A stretch of 64,000 bases of DNA, from contig CM082582.2 of NCBI GenBank assembly GCA_040954595.2, positions 8,184,001 to 8,248,000 of the forward strand, given 5' to 3'. This stretch comes from Balanoglossus misakiensis (Eukaryota; Hemichordata). How positions within the stretch are numbered: position 1 is the stretch's first letter; each line of letters begins with the position of its first letter. The notes beneath the pieces were generated by a model, which had not been told where the DNA came from, searched no databases, and saw only the letters and a program-made list of their open reading frames with translations. A program made the translations under genes and the position numbers. Below are positions 37,901-50,244 of the stretch, piece after piece.

Positions 37901-40900
37901 AAGTATAAAAACAGGTGATATGTATATATTCTGGTTCCTGTTTATGTCGTACACTGCTCTTATTTCTGGTGGGCATATGGAAAAGGATCTTTGGAATTTG
38001 GAAGTAACTGTCAGTATAGTTTCAAACATCTGTTGTTAAGAAAACATTTTCTCTCACGGCTTTTCAAAACTGATAATATGAACAATAGGCATGTTTGTAA
38101 AAAAGTCATTTGTTGTAACCTATTAAATTGGTGTTTTTCTTTCAATTTCAGATTGATTTTCAAAGTGGTGTTTTGTGTAACATTCAGAAGGGAAATCTGA
38201 ACAGAAAGTTCAAATTCTCTCAAGTCAGCAGCTTTGAAAGTGATGTAAGTATGACTTTAAATAGTGGGTAATTTTTTTCAGATGCACTTGGTCAGCTATT
38301 AAAATAACAAAGATGGGTCTCATTATATGTAACTTCACATAACAACCACAAGGAAATGACACTGTACTGTGTTGAATGCTATATTTGGCTCTGAGTATTA
38401 TCTGCCAGACGGCACTCTTTTTCGCTATCAGATAAAATATTTTATTTGAGTGTTGCATTCCTAAAGTCAGTGGAGTATGTGTATGTTGTCTCTCGAGCCA
38501 TGCCAACACTTCATACTCTCAGCTGAACTTGTAGAATGTTTTCAAAATACCTCAGTCACAGAAGACTGACACAAGATTTTACAAGTTAATGTTGAGCTGT
38601 AATGAAAACTTAGGGTAAAGTAGTAGGCTGCATGATCAAAGACATAATTTGGAATCTGGGTCAAGGCTGTTCAACAACAGTGGTTCTCAGAAAGACTATC
38701 CACAGATGTTAGAAATGTCCCTTTGAGGTTTTAAGTTGTCTGTAAAAGATGGGTTTAACCCGCGTCAGGTAGCCAGCTTTTCGTGGAATGTTCAGAACAT
38801 TCTGCAAATACTCCTCCTATCATCAGGATATCGATCGTGCATTTCTGGCATGACTGGGTCCCAGTCTGGTTCTTGGTGAGTCACAGCAAGGCTGTCAAGG
38901 AGGAAATAAAACTTGAGAAGACATGTCTCTGGGAAAAATTACGCCGTGCATGTTTCCTTAAGAATATCAGCTTCTTTTCCTGATTGACTTACTAAGGCAA
39001 ATGTCCATTTGTAATGGACACTTCACTTCCTGGTGATGTTGAAAGTGCATCCCATTGTTTCCACGACAACCATGGTCATGGTGGAGTAGAGAGATTAAAG
39101 TAGGTATTGTTGCCACGGTTGTGGTAAGTGTCTAGAGGAAAACAGGTCTGGAAATTATATTATATTCTATGAATAGAATTATGTTTTCTTCATTATTTTG
39201 TTTTGCAGGAAGGGACAAGATTTTTCATTTATTTTTTGGATCACCATGAATACGAACTTGAAACAGACACATTGGAGGAGAAAGAAAAGGTAATGAAAAT
39301 CCCCTCTATATAAATTATCGCTCGCCCCGAATAATCTGGTGATTATTGTACATTTCTGCATTCTTTCACGTTTGTAAACTTTATCTTAGTGAGTGACTAA
39401 GGCTTATTTGGTTAATAGTGACATACAAACCGAGTTTTTGCAATGCGATGGTCGAGTGACCTTTGACCTTGAAACTTATTGTTAGTCAGTGTCACCTTGG
39501 CTGATACTGGGGGAGGCGCTCTCTGTGTTTGGTGAAAGGGTTAAATTCACACTCTAGTAAATGCTGTCATTCCCCCCCCCCCCCTCCTCCCCCATTTTTA
39601 GATTCTCCGACTGTTGCAAATAATAATCGAGCAAAACCGGCTGGAGAAACGCGGAGGTTTGACGCAGATTGAACGAATTCAGAGTCTGCCGCGGTGCCAG
39701 GCCGTCATCAAAGAAGGCGAGTTGGAGAAGAAGACGAACAAATACACCAGCACTTGGGTCAGGTGAGTAATGTCTTGGTTTCAGTCATTGTACATTTAGT
39801 GCTAATAGTTTCCCCCTTCATTGTCTGTGATGTAGTTGGTTTGTATGGACAATGAGAGTCTTAGAAATTGTAATGACCAATATTTAATTTTTGAAAAGAG
39901 TGACAAGTGATAGTATTACTGTAAAGAGTGGCGGTTGAAAACATCTACCCTAATCAGATGAATTGTATATTTGACATATCGTTGAGTTTCATCTGCAATT
40001 TTGTGGGGCTTGCTCTTTCAGGCGATGGGTTCGCATCAGGCATGGGGAGTTGTCGTATTACAAGCTGGGTGAAGACCATCAGACGGCATTGAATATCTTA
40101 CAACTATCGGATGAAGATACTGTGATCAGTAAAGTGGACTTCAATGCCATCAGCATCTCAACAAGAACCAAAGTCTACTAGTAAGTTGCTTTGTATGCAC
40201 ATTTGAAAAAAAAAAGAGTTGACATACATTGTTTTAAAAGATTTTTACTGTGATTCAAACTAAAAAAGAGATAATTTCTTGAGATTTTTTCGAGGAAAAG
40301 ATGAGTTGTTGTATCGTTTAGAAAAGTAGTAACACTTTGGTGTTAATGTGATTTCAAGTTTCAGAATTTTTGGCAGCAAAGCCCCGGCAGAGACCACAAA
40401 GCTACGAGATGAATGGTGGAAGGTAAGGGAAAATAATCCCGGAATTTCAATCCGGTGCTTCATTTCGTATTCCTGAGGAAATTCGTACAGACATTTCATA
40501 ATGCCAATGAATGGTGAACAGTTCTACATTTGCCAAAATTTGCATCAGAATGATGTACAATGAAATTGAAAGGAGCGATGATACTACTGATGTTATACAC
40601 AAAATACAACTACTATATGTATGGACTCAGTGTAAATATATGAGTTATTGGAAAAAAATTGGTATGAATGTTTTTGTGGTCAGGCACTGGGTACAGCTTG
40701 CGGAGAGCGAAGGTATGGGATGACAGGTGATCCGTATGAAGATGATGATGTCTTCTTCAATAAAGACATCTTGACAACAGAAAGCATACTTTCGCAAGAT
40801 ACAGGACTGTCATCCACTGTGACCAGTTTGCAAGAGGTAAGTCGATCGTTGATGGGTCTCAGTGAGATTTAGAGTTCTTGGATATACTGTAAAAGTAGTA

Positions 40901-43900
40901 CTTTTTGTGTTGGTCAAAGAATAATAATGGAACTGCAAGTTATTTCTGCAGGGATTGAATTCTGGATTTTGTATTTCTTGTAGGAACTGGAAAAATTGAA
41001 TTCTGTGCTGGCAATTGTCAATGTTCAAGAAGCAACACTTAATCTGGAGAAGTTACAGACATTGGCCAACAAATTGGAAACACAACTGAAGAGGCCTCTG
41101 CCACCAAGGTGAGGACAGTATTGAGTTCATCACTTCATGTTGGGATTTTACAGTAATAATACATTCGCAAATTCACTATATAAACAAGAAGTTTCTAAGT
41201 TGGATTGTCTTAATGAGCAAGTAGAAAATAACCATTACATTGATGTGGTGACATGTGTTTATAGAGAAATGTCATTCTTTTCCATTGCAGGCCTGAAGTT
41301 AAAAACTCGTCCCTGTCAAGTAGTGTGTTAAACACAAGGTACGATTCTCTCTCTCAAATGCCTTCGGACATTAACGACTTTGAAAGTCAAACGGGCAGCG
41401 AAGGCAGCAGTGTGTATTCTCTGGCCCGGAGAATTATCCCCGAGGGGTGTGCAGCTACGCCGGTCCAGTTGCCACCCGTGAAAAATGAAGGCAAGCCACC
41501 GAAGGAAGTGAAGGTGTCAGGAGTGGTTGCAAATAGTGCACACGTCGTTTCGGACAGTGATAGTCGTGAAAAAGAAACGCCATGTCCCTTTCCTGAGCTT
41601 GCGAAACCCCCTGAATATCCAGTGTACGAGAATTGGGGACCAGCGGGGGTGAAAATCGAACCGTCTGATTTGGACAAATCTGACCAGCCCGAGAAGCCAG
41701 CGGATGAAAAGGTGGTGTCTGAAGACAGTGCAGAGGCTGAGATCCCGCAACCGCAATCGGATGTCACGGATGTTTCTAAAAGCGAACCTAACCAGACTTC
41801 TATGAAGCCTTCAGACGAACAGACGGGATCTGAGGACACAAGCAACGAGGCAGAGAATTCAGTGCCACAACCAGCTCCGCCCGATCAACTAGATGCTTCT
41901 GGTGACTCTCAACAATCAGCCAACATTCCCCGTCCCCCACCTCTTCCACCAGTAGGAGGGCCTCCTCCCCCACCTCTTCCACCTATGGGAGGGCCTCCTC
42001 CCCCACCTCTTCCACCTGTTGGAGGGCCTCCCCCTCCTCCTCCCCCTCAGCTGCTCAGTGGAGTACCCCCTCCGCCACCTCTTCCAGGTGAGGGACCACC
42101 ACCACCTCCTCCATTATCGCCAGGATCACCGGGCCCACCAGGTACGTACTCTTTCACTCGTCAGCTCATTTTGTTTCATGCAGCAAACTTGGCTGTCGAA
42201 TATGGATTTTTTTATACGTCTATAAATATCAGTGATTTTATGTAAGCATTTGGAACAGCAAACCATGCAACAGTGGATATGTTCAAAACAACAAAGTATA
42301 AGAAAATGTAAACAACAATAATAGCAGCAGTAACAGCAACAACAATAATGATGATATTAATACTAATACATGTACTAATAATTTGTAACAGCTATGATTA
42401 CACTAAGCGATAAGATAGTCATGATGCTGATAGTCAGAACTAGCTCCCAACTTTTGATAGTTTTCACATTGACATTATAGTGTGTCAACAATTTCAGATT
42501 CCTGGTATTGTTATTACATGTACATTCATTCATTCATTCATTCATTCACTCACTGATCATACATTGAGTCATCCATGTGGTCTTGGATGATTGACGTCAT
42601 ATATTTGTGCCTTACTAAGCAATATTATTGATATGTTTGCTTTTGATTAATTGCATGATTGAGTTGTCATAATTTGTTATATCCCTACCTCAGTCCAATT
42701 ACATAAATTTATGTTTTAACTAATTTTACATCACTTGTAATTTGTGTCCTTTCTCAACTGCTCACCTCGGAATGATGTGTTGCATTTCAACTAGTGTAAT
42801 TCGCTTTTCTTGTGGTTAATGACATTATTTATGCAGTTGTTGTTTTGTCTATAACATTTGTTTTATTTGTTGAGTAATGATATCAATCTGCTCTGCCTGT
42901 AATTAATGACATGAATGACGCAGTATTGCCAATATTAAACTAATGCCATTGATTTTATTCTGTCCTTTTCTGACGTCACCACTTTTTCCATCTCGCTCAT
43001 TCATTCATCGCTTCATTCATTCATTCGCATTCCATAGGGACACCCATCACGCTAGCCACAGCTCCTCTCCAATTGTACGATTTTCCAGAACTGCCGCGGA
43101 AGCAGAGCATCAGATCATCTGTGAAGATGAGGCCATTCCATTGGGCAAAAATACCGCAGTATATGGTAAGTGACACCTCCACCATGGAAATGTCTGTAGT
43201 GAGTAAAATGCACCTTTCTGAATGTACCAGTCCAATTTAACCATCCATTAAGTTGGTTTATACCACAGTCTAGTGATGACAAGGGGGTTTGTATTCACTA
43301 GAGTAGCTGAGTTGCATTGAGCAGCAGGTGTGCAAACAAGACTGTAACAAGGTGAAATTTGTTCCCCTGCACAGGTCAATAAATCTGTGTGGCAGAAGGC
43401 CAGAGATGTGACAGATAAGCTGGATACAGAGTTACTGGAAGAAATGTTTTGTGCTGCAAGTGTCACGGAGAAGGACTATGGCACTCCAGGTACGTCTTGA
43501 TTTCCCTATGGGATTTTATCAACACTGCATTAACGATGGGTTGGCCCAGTGTTAGCTAAGTGTGCTAGTGTTTACTTATATGTATACTAATAAGATGTGA
43601 CAGTGAAGAGCTAAATTTGCTAACCCATGCTGGCCTTGGGTTAGCCCTGGAGCTGAACCAGTTGACAACTTGATTTTGAACTGTACTGTAAGAGCGTGGA
43701 TTCACTTGACCTTGAAATACCGATGTCCATTTCTACACTGACCGATCAACCGATAGACATGCCGTAAATTTCTACAATGGGCTCAGTCTCTGGGGAATGA
43801 ACTGTACCACTGGGTATATGACTTCACACTGTCTTTCTCACTCAGACCATGCCAAGAAGAAAGCCAACACCCTCCTTGATCCAAAGTTAGCTCAGAACAT

Positions 43901-45858
43901 TGGCATATTTTTGAGTGGCTTCAAAGTGGACTTGCAAGACCTTCGAGGGTACCTGACCTACTTATCAGAGGCAGATGGTGGACTTTCATTAGATAACATC
44001 AACACGCTCAGAAGGTAAGTTTCGTCTTGTTTTCATGTCGTCAAATTTAACATTTGTCTTCTGCAATTAACCGGATAAATTCAACAAAAAATTCCCACAA
44101 GATTATTATCAGATTGAACATGAATGACGTACAGTAAAACTTGTCGAAACCGGACAACAAAGGTCCGAAGATATTGATCGGTTTGCAGAGGTGTCCAGTT
44201 TATTTATGAAGGTTATTTCAACATATCGTTCTGTGTGAACCATGTATTTGGTCTGTAGGTATCAACCGACCACAGAAGATATCGAAATGTACAAACAGTA
44301 CAAAGGAAACCGCGATGAGCTTCCACCAACAGATCAGTTTATGATGCAGCTCTGTGAAATCCCGTTGCTGAAATTGAGACTAGATTTGCTGTTGCATATC
44401 AACGAGTTTCCCATGGCGTATGAAGACCTGGCACCGGTAAGAACCAGAGAATACTTTTCACTTTTGTTTCGAAGCTGGTGTAACCATGACTATTCCATAA
44501 ATAGATACTTCGCATTTTGTTTGATCCTTCTTGCTTGATTACTATCTGACCCACCACTTCTTTTGGAAAGTAAAACAAAGAAGATTGGAAACACACTGAT
44601 GAATTTAGACATATATACATCAATTTTTGCATGAAATTCTTGGTTGTCAGTCAAGTCCAAACGTTTAACCCGTTCACCACCATGGTTCAGTCCAAACCCA
44701 TTGTTTTCTATGGTATGGTTGGACCTCTAGTGAAGGAACTGGGGGTGAAAGGGTTAACCACCACTGTGCTCACAGTGAATGTTTTATGTTTTTAATTCTC
44801 AGACGATAGAGACTGTACTGAACGCTTGTAAAGAACTCAGAGACAGCGGCAAGTTCATGTCTGTATTGGAGTACGTTCTGGCTATCGGTAACTTCATGAA
44901 CAGTAACTGCAACAAAGGAACTGCCTTTGGATTTAAACTAGGAACCCTCACCAAGGTAAAAATGACAGCTTCTGTGCTGCTATTGCGACTGCAAGCTAAC
45001 ATCTGAACAATATCACTGATCAGTTATAGAAAATGCAGAATATATTGATTAATTAACACAAGCTGGCATCTCTATATTATGAAACAATTTTTAATTGACA
45101 AATATGAATCTTTCTGGTTAATTATAATGGATATCTTCATTTGAAAAATAAGTGTTACCAATCATTGTACGGAAGGTTTATTATCAACCTATATCTGGAA
45201 CTGATGGCTTCATCTTTGACACAGCTTGCAGAATGTCGGGGCAAAGACAGAAAGTACACACTGCTGAAATACCTTGTAGAAGTGATCAACAAAAAAGAAC
45301 CAGAGCTCTTGACATTCACTCAAGAAGTGACCAGTGTAGAGGAGGTGTCTAGTGGTAAGTGTCACATAAAACACTCTCACCATCTTTGTGGGAATGCATG
45401 TCAATATTTTTCACAGACTGAAGACCATTTTTCAAAAAAAATTGTAAAAATTGTTAACCCTCAAATGCAGAGATTTGAATAAACTGAAGTTTTTGTTTTG
45501 TTTCTCCAATCAAAATTACAGCCTCTACCATTGCACTAACAGCTGAAATCGATGGTAAGTACTTCATGCATATTTTCATCTTGGTAGTGGTTTAGTTGGT
45601 TATTTTGTACGTAATACACCACAGATATTTCTGGAGTGACTTCTTCATTCTTATTCTAATATTTCAGTGATGAAGAAAGATTTATCCAAAATAAGGAACA
45701 GCGCTGGTCAAATAGCAAAGAATAAGAAAAGCACACACCAAGATGCTAGATTTTGTAGACAAGTGGAGGTATGTATCCTGTATTCATCATAATGTATGTG
45801 GACATGAAATTTGTGTATTCATTGGACAGTATGCCCTGTTGTTTTATCTTGGTGGTGG

Positions 45859-45913
<55 letters not shown>

Positions 45914-47646
45914 AAAATTGTTTGAATGTGGTGTGGTGTTGTATTATAGGGCAGCTTCCTGAGCATTGTTGACAAGTCAGTGTTTTTGACGCAATTTTTT
46001 TTGTCTTTTTTGACAGGACTTTGTGAATGAGTATGAAAGTAAACTGAAAAGGCTTCACAGCATGTGTGATGAAATGAGAAAACTGTACAATCAGGTCTTG
46101 GTAAGTGATATCAAGCAGCATCACTCAGAGTACCCCAGTGTTGTGTGAATGTTGTGCAATTTGAATATCCTGATTTTTGTTTGTTGACGTCTTTTCAGAT
46201 GATCTACGGTGAACCACAAGGTACTGGGTCAGAAGAGTTCTTCATCTGCATTGCGGAATTCCTCAAGGCTTTTAAGAAAGAAGTCAAATCTTTCAACGTA
46301 ACCATTGAAGATAGTCCTGGGTAAGATTTTGCTACATTGAATGATCTGTCGTTAAATTGTGCTCACAGGTGGCCATTGCCTATTGACAGTGGACTGACAA
46401 CTGAAAAAAATGGCTTCTGAGAACTCGTATAATTTGCGTGATGGTTGGCATACTGAGGACAATGTAATGTACATTGACATTTGAAGACCAAATTGACTAC
46501 TTTGATGTTGGTATATAGATATTTTTATAAGTATATAGAATCAACGTTTTCACCCAAACTCTTCACAGAAGAAACTTGGCCAATATCATGAAAGCCAGCG
46601 TACCAAGCAAAAAATATGAAAACACCAACTCGTCCAACAGCGTCAAAGCCAACAATGCGTACTCCCCCAAACATCAACCAAGCAAGCAGAGTTTGCCTCC
46701 AGAGGGCTCTCCTGTCAAAAGTCAACCAGACCAAAGAAAGTGCTCACCCAAACGCCAAGTGGCTAAACAGAATTCAACACCAGAGGGCTACCTCGCCAGA
46801 AGGCAACCAGAGATACAGCGGGGACACACTGTCCACAATGTCTACCAATCAGAAGAGAGCATTCCTGAGGAGGAGAGGCCCCCAGCCCTGATTCAGAAAA
46901 GCCGACCCATGAGTTTGTCTCCACCACCGGTTGTACATCATTCTGTGAGTACAGTGTAGTAGATTTTACTGCAAAAGATGACTTCAAATTCACTTCTGGC
47001 ATTTACTTTAATATATATTTGGTTACCGTACCACTCGGAAATTCTATCTCACCAGACTGTACCAAGGAAGTCCCGCCAGCTTTGTATAGGATCAAATAGA
47101 CTCACTGATAGGACAGAGATTGTAATGTGTGTTTTTAGCTCTGGCCGTCTGTGGCTTCATTTGGAGTTCAGTGGAATTAAATTAGGTCCAGTGAAAAGTC
47201 CCTTGAGCACTGTGTCTGAGCACTGTCACATATGTGTATACGTGCACTGTTTGGGCGCTCGTAATGATATGATCACATTTATTATCAATATTGCATGTAA
47301 CTTTCACACCAAACTACAGGTGGCGAAGGATAGACTATCGCCCTCGTTGTCCGGAAGACCAACTCACGAAGGGTATCTAGAGAAACTGAGCCGTGGTAAG
47401 CACCTCTCCCCGAAATGGGACAGGCGTTACTTCGAGCTGTCACAGACCGGACATTTACATTATTTCAAGAAGAAGTCAGACAAGAATCTTGGGTCCATCT
47501 ACCTGAAGGGTTGCCCCGCCGGATTGGACGAGGAAAGGAAGGTCATCATCTTGGAAACGGAAGACAGGACCTTTAAGTTAAGGGCAGACAGACCGGAAGT
47601 GGCGATCGAGTGGTTAGAGAAAATATTCTGTTATACAGCCAAGTGA
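34951..47646 (+). CDS. Formin with PH domains (PHCF class)
   Basis: Actin nucleator and elongator. Exons: 34951-35121, 36384-36668, 37627-37809, 38152-38244, 39209-39289, 39602-39762, 40022-40180, 40359-40422, 40684-40836, 40984-41108, 41291-42141, 43038-43165, 43375-43489, 43846-44014, 44259-44436, 44803-44955, 45225-45354, 45522-45554, 45668-45768, 46017-46100, 46199-46320, 46569-46944, 47320-47646; about 1413 aa, all junctions in frame. N-terminal helical repeats (about 10-170); PH-like domain 1 (about 185-290, with FQVSSFESDEGTRFFI-like core split over exons); PH domain 2 (about 305-400); FH1 poly-proline (706-776) for profilin-actin; FH2 (about 795-1180), with KMRPFHWAKI, a GNFMNSN motif and IPLLKLRLDLLL; C-terminal PH domain (about 1318-1410, EGYLEKLSRG). 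No Rho-binding GBD/DID or DAD was recognised. The class was described for invertebrates, from memory of comparative formin studies. Confidence 0.93.
35122..36383 (+). other. Formin intron 1 (about 1.26 kb)
   Basis: Phase-0 intron with donor GTGAGT and acceptor ATCACAG. An in-frame ATG at 36363, just before the acceptor, could serve an alternative transcript starting there. No other feature seen. Confidence 0.6.
36669..37626 (+). other. Formin intron 2 (about 0.96 kb)
   Basis: Phase-0 intron, AT-rich. No feature recognised. Confidence 0.6.
38245..39208 (+). other. Formin intron 4 (about 0.96 kb)
   Basis: Phase-0 intron lying inside PH-like domain 1. No feature recognised beyond a small hairpin-forming stretch near 39002-39020 (TGTCCATT/AATGGACA). 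Confidence 0.6.
39572..39584 (+). repeat. C13 run in a splice acceptor tract
   Basis: Thirteen consecutive C, then TCCTCCCCCATTTTTAG, directly before formin exon 6 (39602). The homopolymer forms most of the polypyrimidine tract. Confidence 0.9.
41931..42141 (+). other. FH1 poly-proline region of the formin
   Basis: End of the 851-nt exon 11. Repeating units of the form PPPPPLPPVGG and PPPPPLPPMGG are followed by longer proline runs of six to seven residues, the usual profilin-binding arrangement. Near-identical DNA repeats (CCTCCTCCCCCACCTCTTCC) suggest recent tandem copying. Confidence 0.9.
42142..43037 (+). other. Formin intron 11 (about 0.9 kb)
   Basis: Phase-1 intron separating FH1 from FH2. 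Contains ATTC tandem repeats near 42524-42549 and a degenerate version before the acceptor (about 42998-43027). No gene seen. Confidence 0.65.
44133..44210 (+). repeat. Dispersed repeat-like fragment
   Basis: Begins ACAGTAAAACTTGTCGAAAC and runs through a 'gaccggtttg...gtgtccagttt' style segment. It resembles the reverse strand of 29440-29580, which begins ACAGTCAAACCTG. Two related sites in one window suggest an interspersed repeat. Family not identified. Confidence 0.35.
44665..44757 (+). mobile_element. MITE-like element, copy B (TTAA-ended)
   Basis: Starts TTAACCCGTTCACCACCATG and ends GGGTGAAAGGGTTAA, about 93 bp, inside formin intron 15. Shares interior blocks with the other copies. 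Ends are inverted repeats with TTAA. Confidence 0.75.
45522..45554 (+). CDS. 33-nt microexon of the formin
   Basis: Acceptor AATTACAG and donor GTAAGT bound 33 nt encoding ASTIALTAEID, phase 1 in and out, within FH2. Its flanking exons are also phase 1, so it can be included or skipped without frame change. Confidence 0.75.
45859..45911 (+). repeat. GAT trinucleotide microsatellite
   Basis: About 17 tandem GAT units, preceded by a few GGT units, in formin intron 19. Translations of it (poly-Asp, poly-Met, poly-His) are not coding, since the exon ends at 45768 with a good donor. Confidence 0.9.
46945..47319 (+). other. Formin last intron
   Basis: Phase-0 intron from GTGAGT to ACTACAG. It precedes the last exon, which encodes the C-terminal PH domain alone and so could be an exon-sized domain gain. 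No other feature seen. Confidence 0.6.
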
Positions 47647-50238
47647 TGATGGGAAAGTTAAGTCTTCCCTGTGCTTGTTTTTGTAATGTTACAAATTCTG
47701 CAATAGTCCCACTTGAAAATGGCAGAAATCTACCAGAAGTGCCCTTACGCGAAAGCTTTAAATATATAAGCTGGTTTATTTTTTTAGCACAAAGGAGCTG
47801 TGTACACAAGTGTCTGCAGTTTGCAACTTGAGTGAATTTCCATGTTTACATATGTACATACTCAAATTGTACATGTAGAGTCAATAAGGCAATAGAAGAA
47901 AATCATGTTATGAACATTACTGCACAATTTATGGTCAGTACACAAATTGCTGTATTTTCTGTGTAAGAATAGTACAGTCTTTTCTTCAAAAATAGATATT
48001 ACGGTAATGGTGTTCAACCTGGTATGGTTAGAATCACTGCTATGTATGTAATGTAGTGAGCTTTCTATGTTTGTGACAGGTAGAACTTTTCAATACAATC
48101 ATGTCTTTTGTGTATTTTTTTAAAAATTCCTATGAGTGTTGTGAATTAAAACAAAAATTCATGACACCTTTATATACACACCTTCTGTACATACAGGTAG
48201 ATGCTTAGGCCATATTTTAGTTTAAGAATTTTTTAAAATTGCATGTTTTACGCTAAGATTTCTATGCAGGCTTTTTTATACTTCTTTTGATGGTGCAACA
48301 GATGAAAACTGTTGGGTTTTAATATTTATATAAAGTGTTTGTCATCTTATAGGGAAAGCAGAGTAACAAAGCAATAATGGAGAAGTCAGGTAAAATGAGG
48401 AAATTGAACAAAAAAGTGTCTTCATCAGAATTGTCGAGGTCAACCACTGAGAAAAATCATTCAGGTTGAATTAAGGTTAAGTTGACAGCTGAATGAAATA
48501 CGGTACCACATATCAAATGCTTGAACCTATGGAAAGCCCCACCTGGCATGCAATCCAGTCCCCCGCCCCTACATCTGAATTATTCGATATTTATGGAATT
48601 AAATATTATTTTCAACAAGATTTTGAATGTTGATTTGTAGCAATAATCACGGTCACTACGGTTTGTGGAGTGACCGTGCAATAATCAATTATTGTATGTA
48701 TGCAAGTAACAGGTCTGTGTCCTTGTACTGAACATCTCTGCCAGCACATGGGAGGTGAAGACTAGGCTGTATGAACCGACAGAACCAAACATGCAAGTCG
48801 CCATTCCCAAGTTCATCCAGTGGAGACCAACCCACACACACATGAATGAATCCACCAAAACAGATAGGTTTTCTTACATGTTTATTCACAAAAAATAGCT
48901 GATCAACAAACAGAAAAGGGAAAGTTTTTGTGTATTATTCAACATACAATTCCTATTACATATTGGCTATTTTCGGGAGGAAAAATGAAGACTAAATTCA
49001 TAAAATGAGAGAATTTTTTTCCAGATTTTAATATTTTAGCAAGAAACATTAATCAGATGAGTATCCATTTTTAACACTATCTGGTAGACTTCACTTTCAA
49101 GCATTCAATTTAATATACAACAAAGAATCAGAACTACATGTGTTCTCAATTTTAATTGGTTGTTACAAGGATTATGTAAATTCTTTACAAATATACCCTA
49201 TTGTGATTGGATGTTCATGCTGCCATGCACTTTGACCCAAACTCTTGCCTGGTAACCCAGATTTTGACTTGGCACACTGCTGCATGGATCTTATAAACAT
49301 TTTCTAGTCTGTAAACTATTTGTGGATCAAGTAACAAAATCTGCAAGACTGACTATCGTTAATTAAGTCAATACACAGACACAAAAAATTAAGTTCTCGT
49401 AGACTCACTCTCACATACCTTCACCAACTGGTTTGTTGTTAGTACAATATTTTTTTCTAGATGCCACAACATAGAGTCTTGGGGGATAATTCAAAAATGC
49501 CCCCAAGACCTGAAACTGAAACCAAACTTGCATGTTGGTTACCCTGACGATATACAGCCCGGGTGAGAACATGTTACTAGCAATCAAACAAGTTTTTCCT
49601 CGCTCACCTAATTTTTTCATATTTTTTTCTAGCAAGTGTTGACCTAAACTCAGAGCAATTACGTGGAACCAACAAAAAGCGTCTCTAACCAGGCTTCACT
49701 CGAACCTCATGATTAATCAAGCATTTCAATTTCTGATAAGGAAAAAACTAAACATTATCCAACAAGAAGTTACTTCACTGTCTTATCTAAAAAAAATGAA
49801 TTCACTACAGCATACCGTTTTTGTTAATCTGTGCACTATTATTTATTTCTAACTTAGGTAGTAACCACACCTATGAGCAGTAAGACTTTTTTGATAGCTC
49901 AACTACCCTAAAGATCATCATGAGTACAATACTTATAAAAGATTTCTAATTCTCACAGCGCAGGAAATATTACATAAATGCAAAGGAAATCTAAAAAAAA
50001 TTACTCAGGATCAACTATACTCTATCTTAAGACCATTGCTTGTCCTGAATCGTTATGTTGATCTTTTTAACCCTTTCACCCCCATTTTCCTGTGTAAAGG
50101 TCCAACACTACCATTGGGAACAATGGAGCTGACCAAACCATGGTGGTGAAAGGGTTAATGCACAGCTTATTATTGATAAGGGATTTTACAACACATGGAA
50201 GAAAATACAACTAAAGTAACATCACTCAGGAGGAAATT
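47647..50238. other. Formin 3' UTR and convergent intergenic region
   Basis: AT-rich non-coding sequence between the formin stop codon (47644-47646) and the inferred UBE2V 3' end. A variant poly(A) signal ATTAAA lies at 48145-48150 on the plus strand. A MITE copy lies at 50067-50158. No coding feature recognised. Confidence 0.5.
50067..50158 (-). mobile_element. MITE-like element, copy C (reversed, TTAA-ended)
   Basis: About 92 bp, TTAACCCTTTCACC at the left and GGTGGTGAAAGGGTTAA at the right. In reverse it aligns with copies A and B (CCATGGTTTGGTCAGC in place of CCATGGTTCAGTCC). Lies just past the UBE2V 3' end. Confidence 0.75.
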
Positions 50239-50244
50239 TTTATT
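50239..50244 (-). terminator. Candidate polyadenylation signal AATAAA for UBE2V
   Basis: AATAAA on the minus strand, about 550 bases after the UBE2V stop codon. Transcript end not proven. Confidence 0.3.

Noticed and set aside
40365-40422. Nearest CAG acceptor for formin exon 8
   Set aside because: Using the acceptor at 40364 creates an in-frame TAA at the junction. The AAG six bases upstream (ending 40358) restores the PH domain sequence YFRIFGSK.
45743-46124. Open frames with poly-Asp, poly-Met or poly-His runs
   Set aside because: These are the GAT microsatellite read in different frames and strands. The formin exon ends before it at a good donor.
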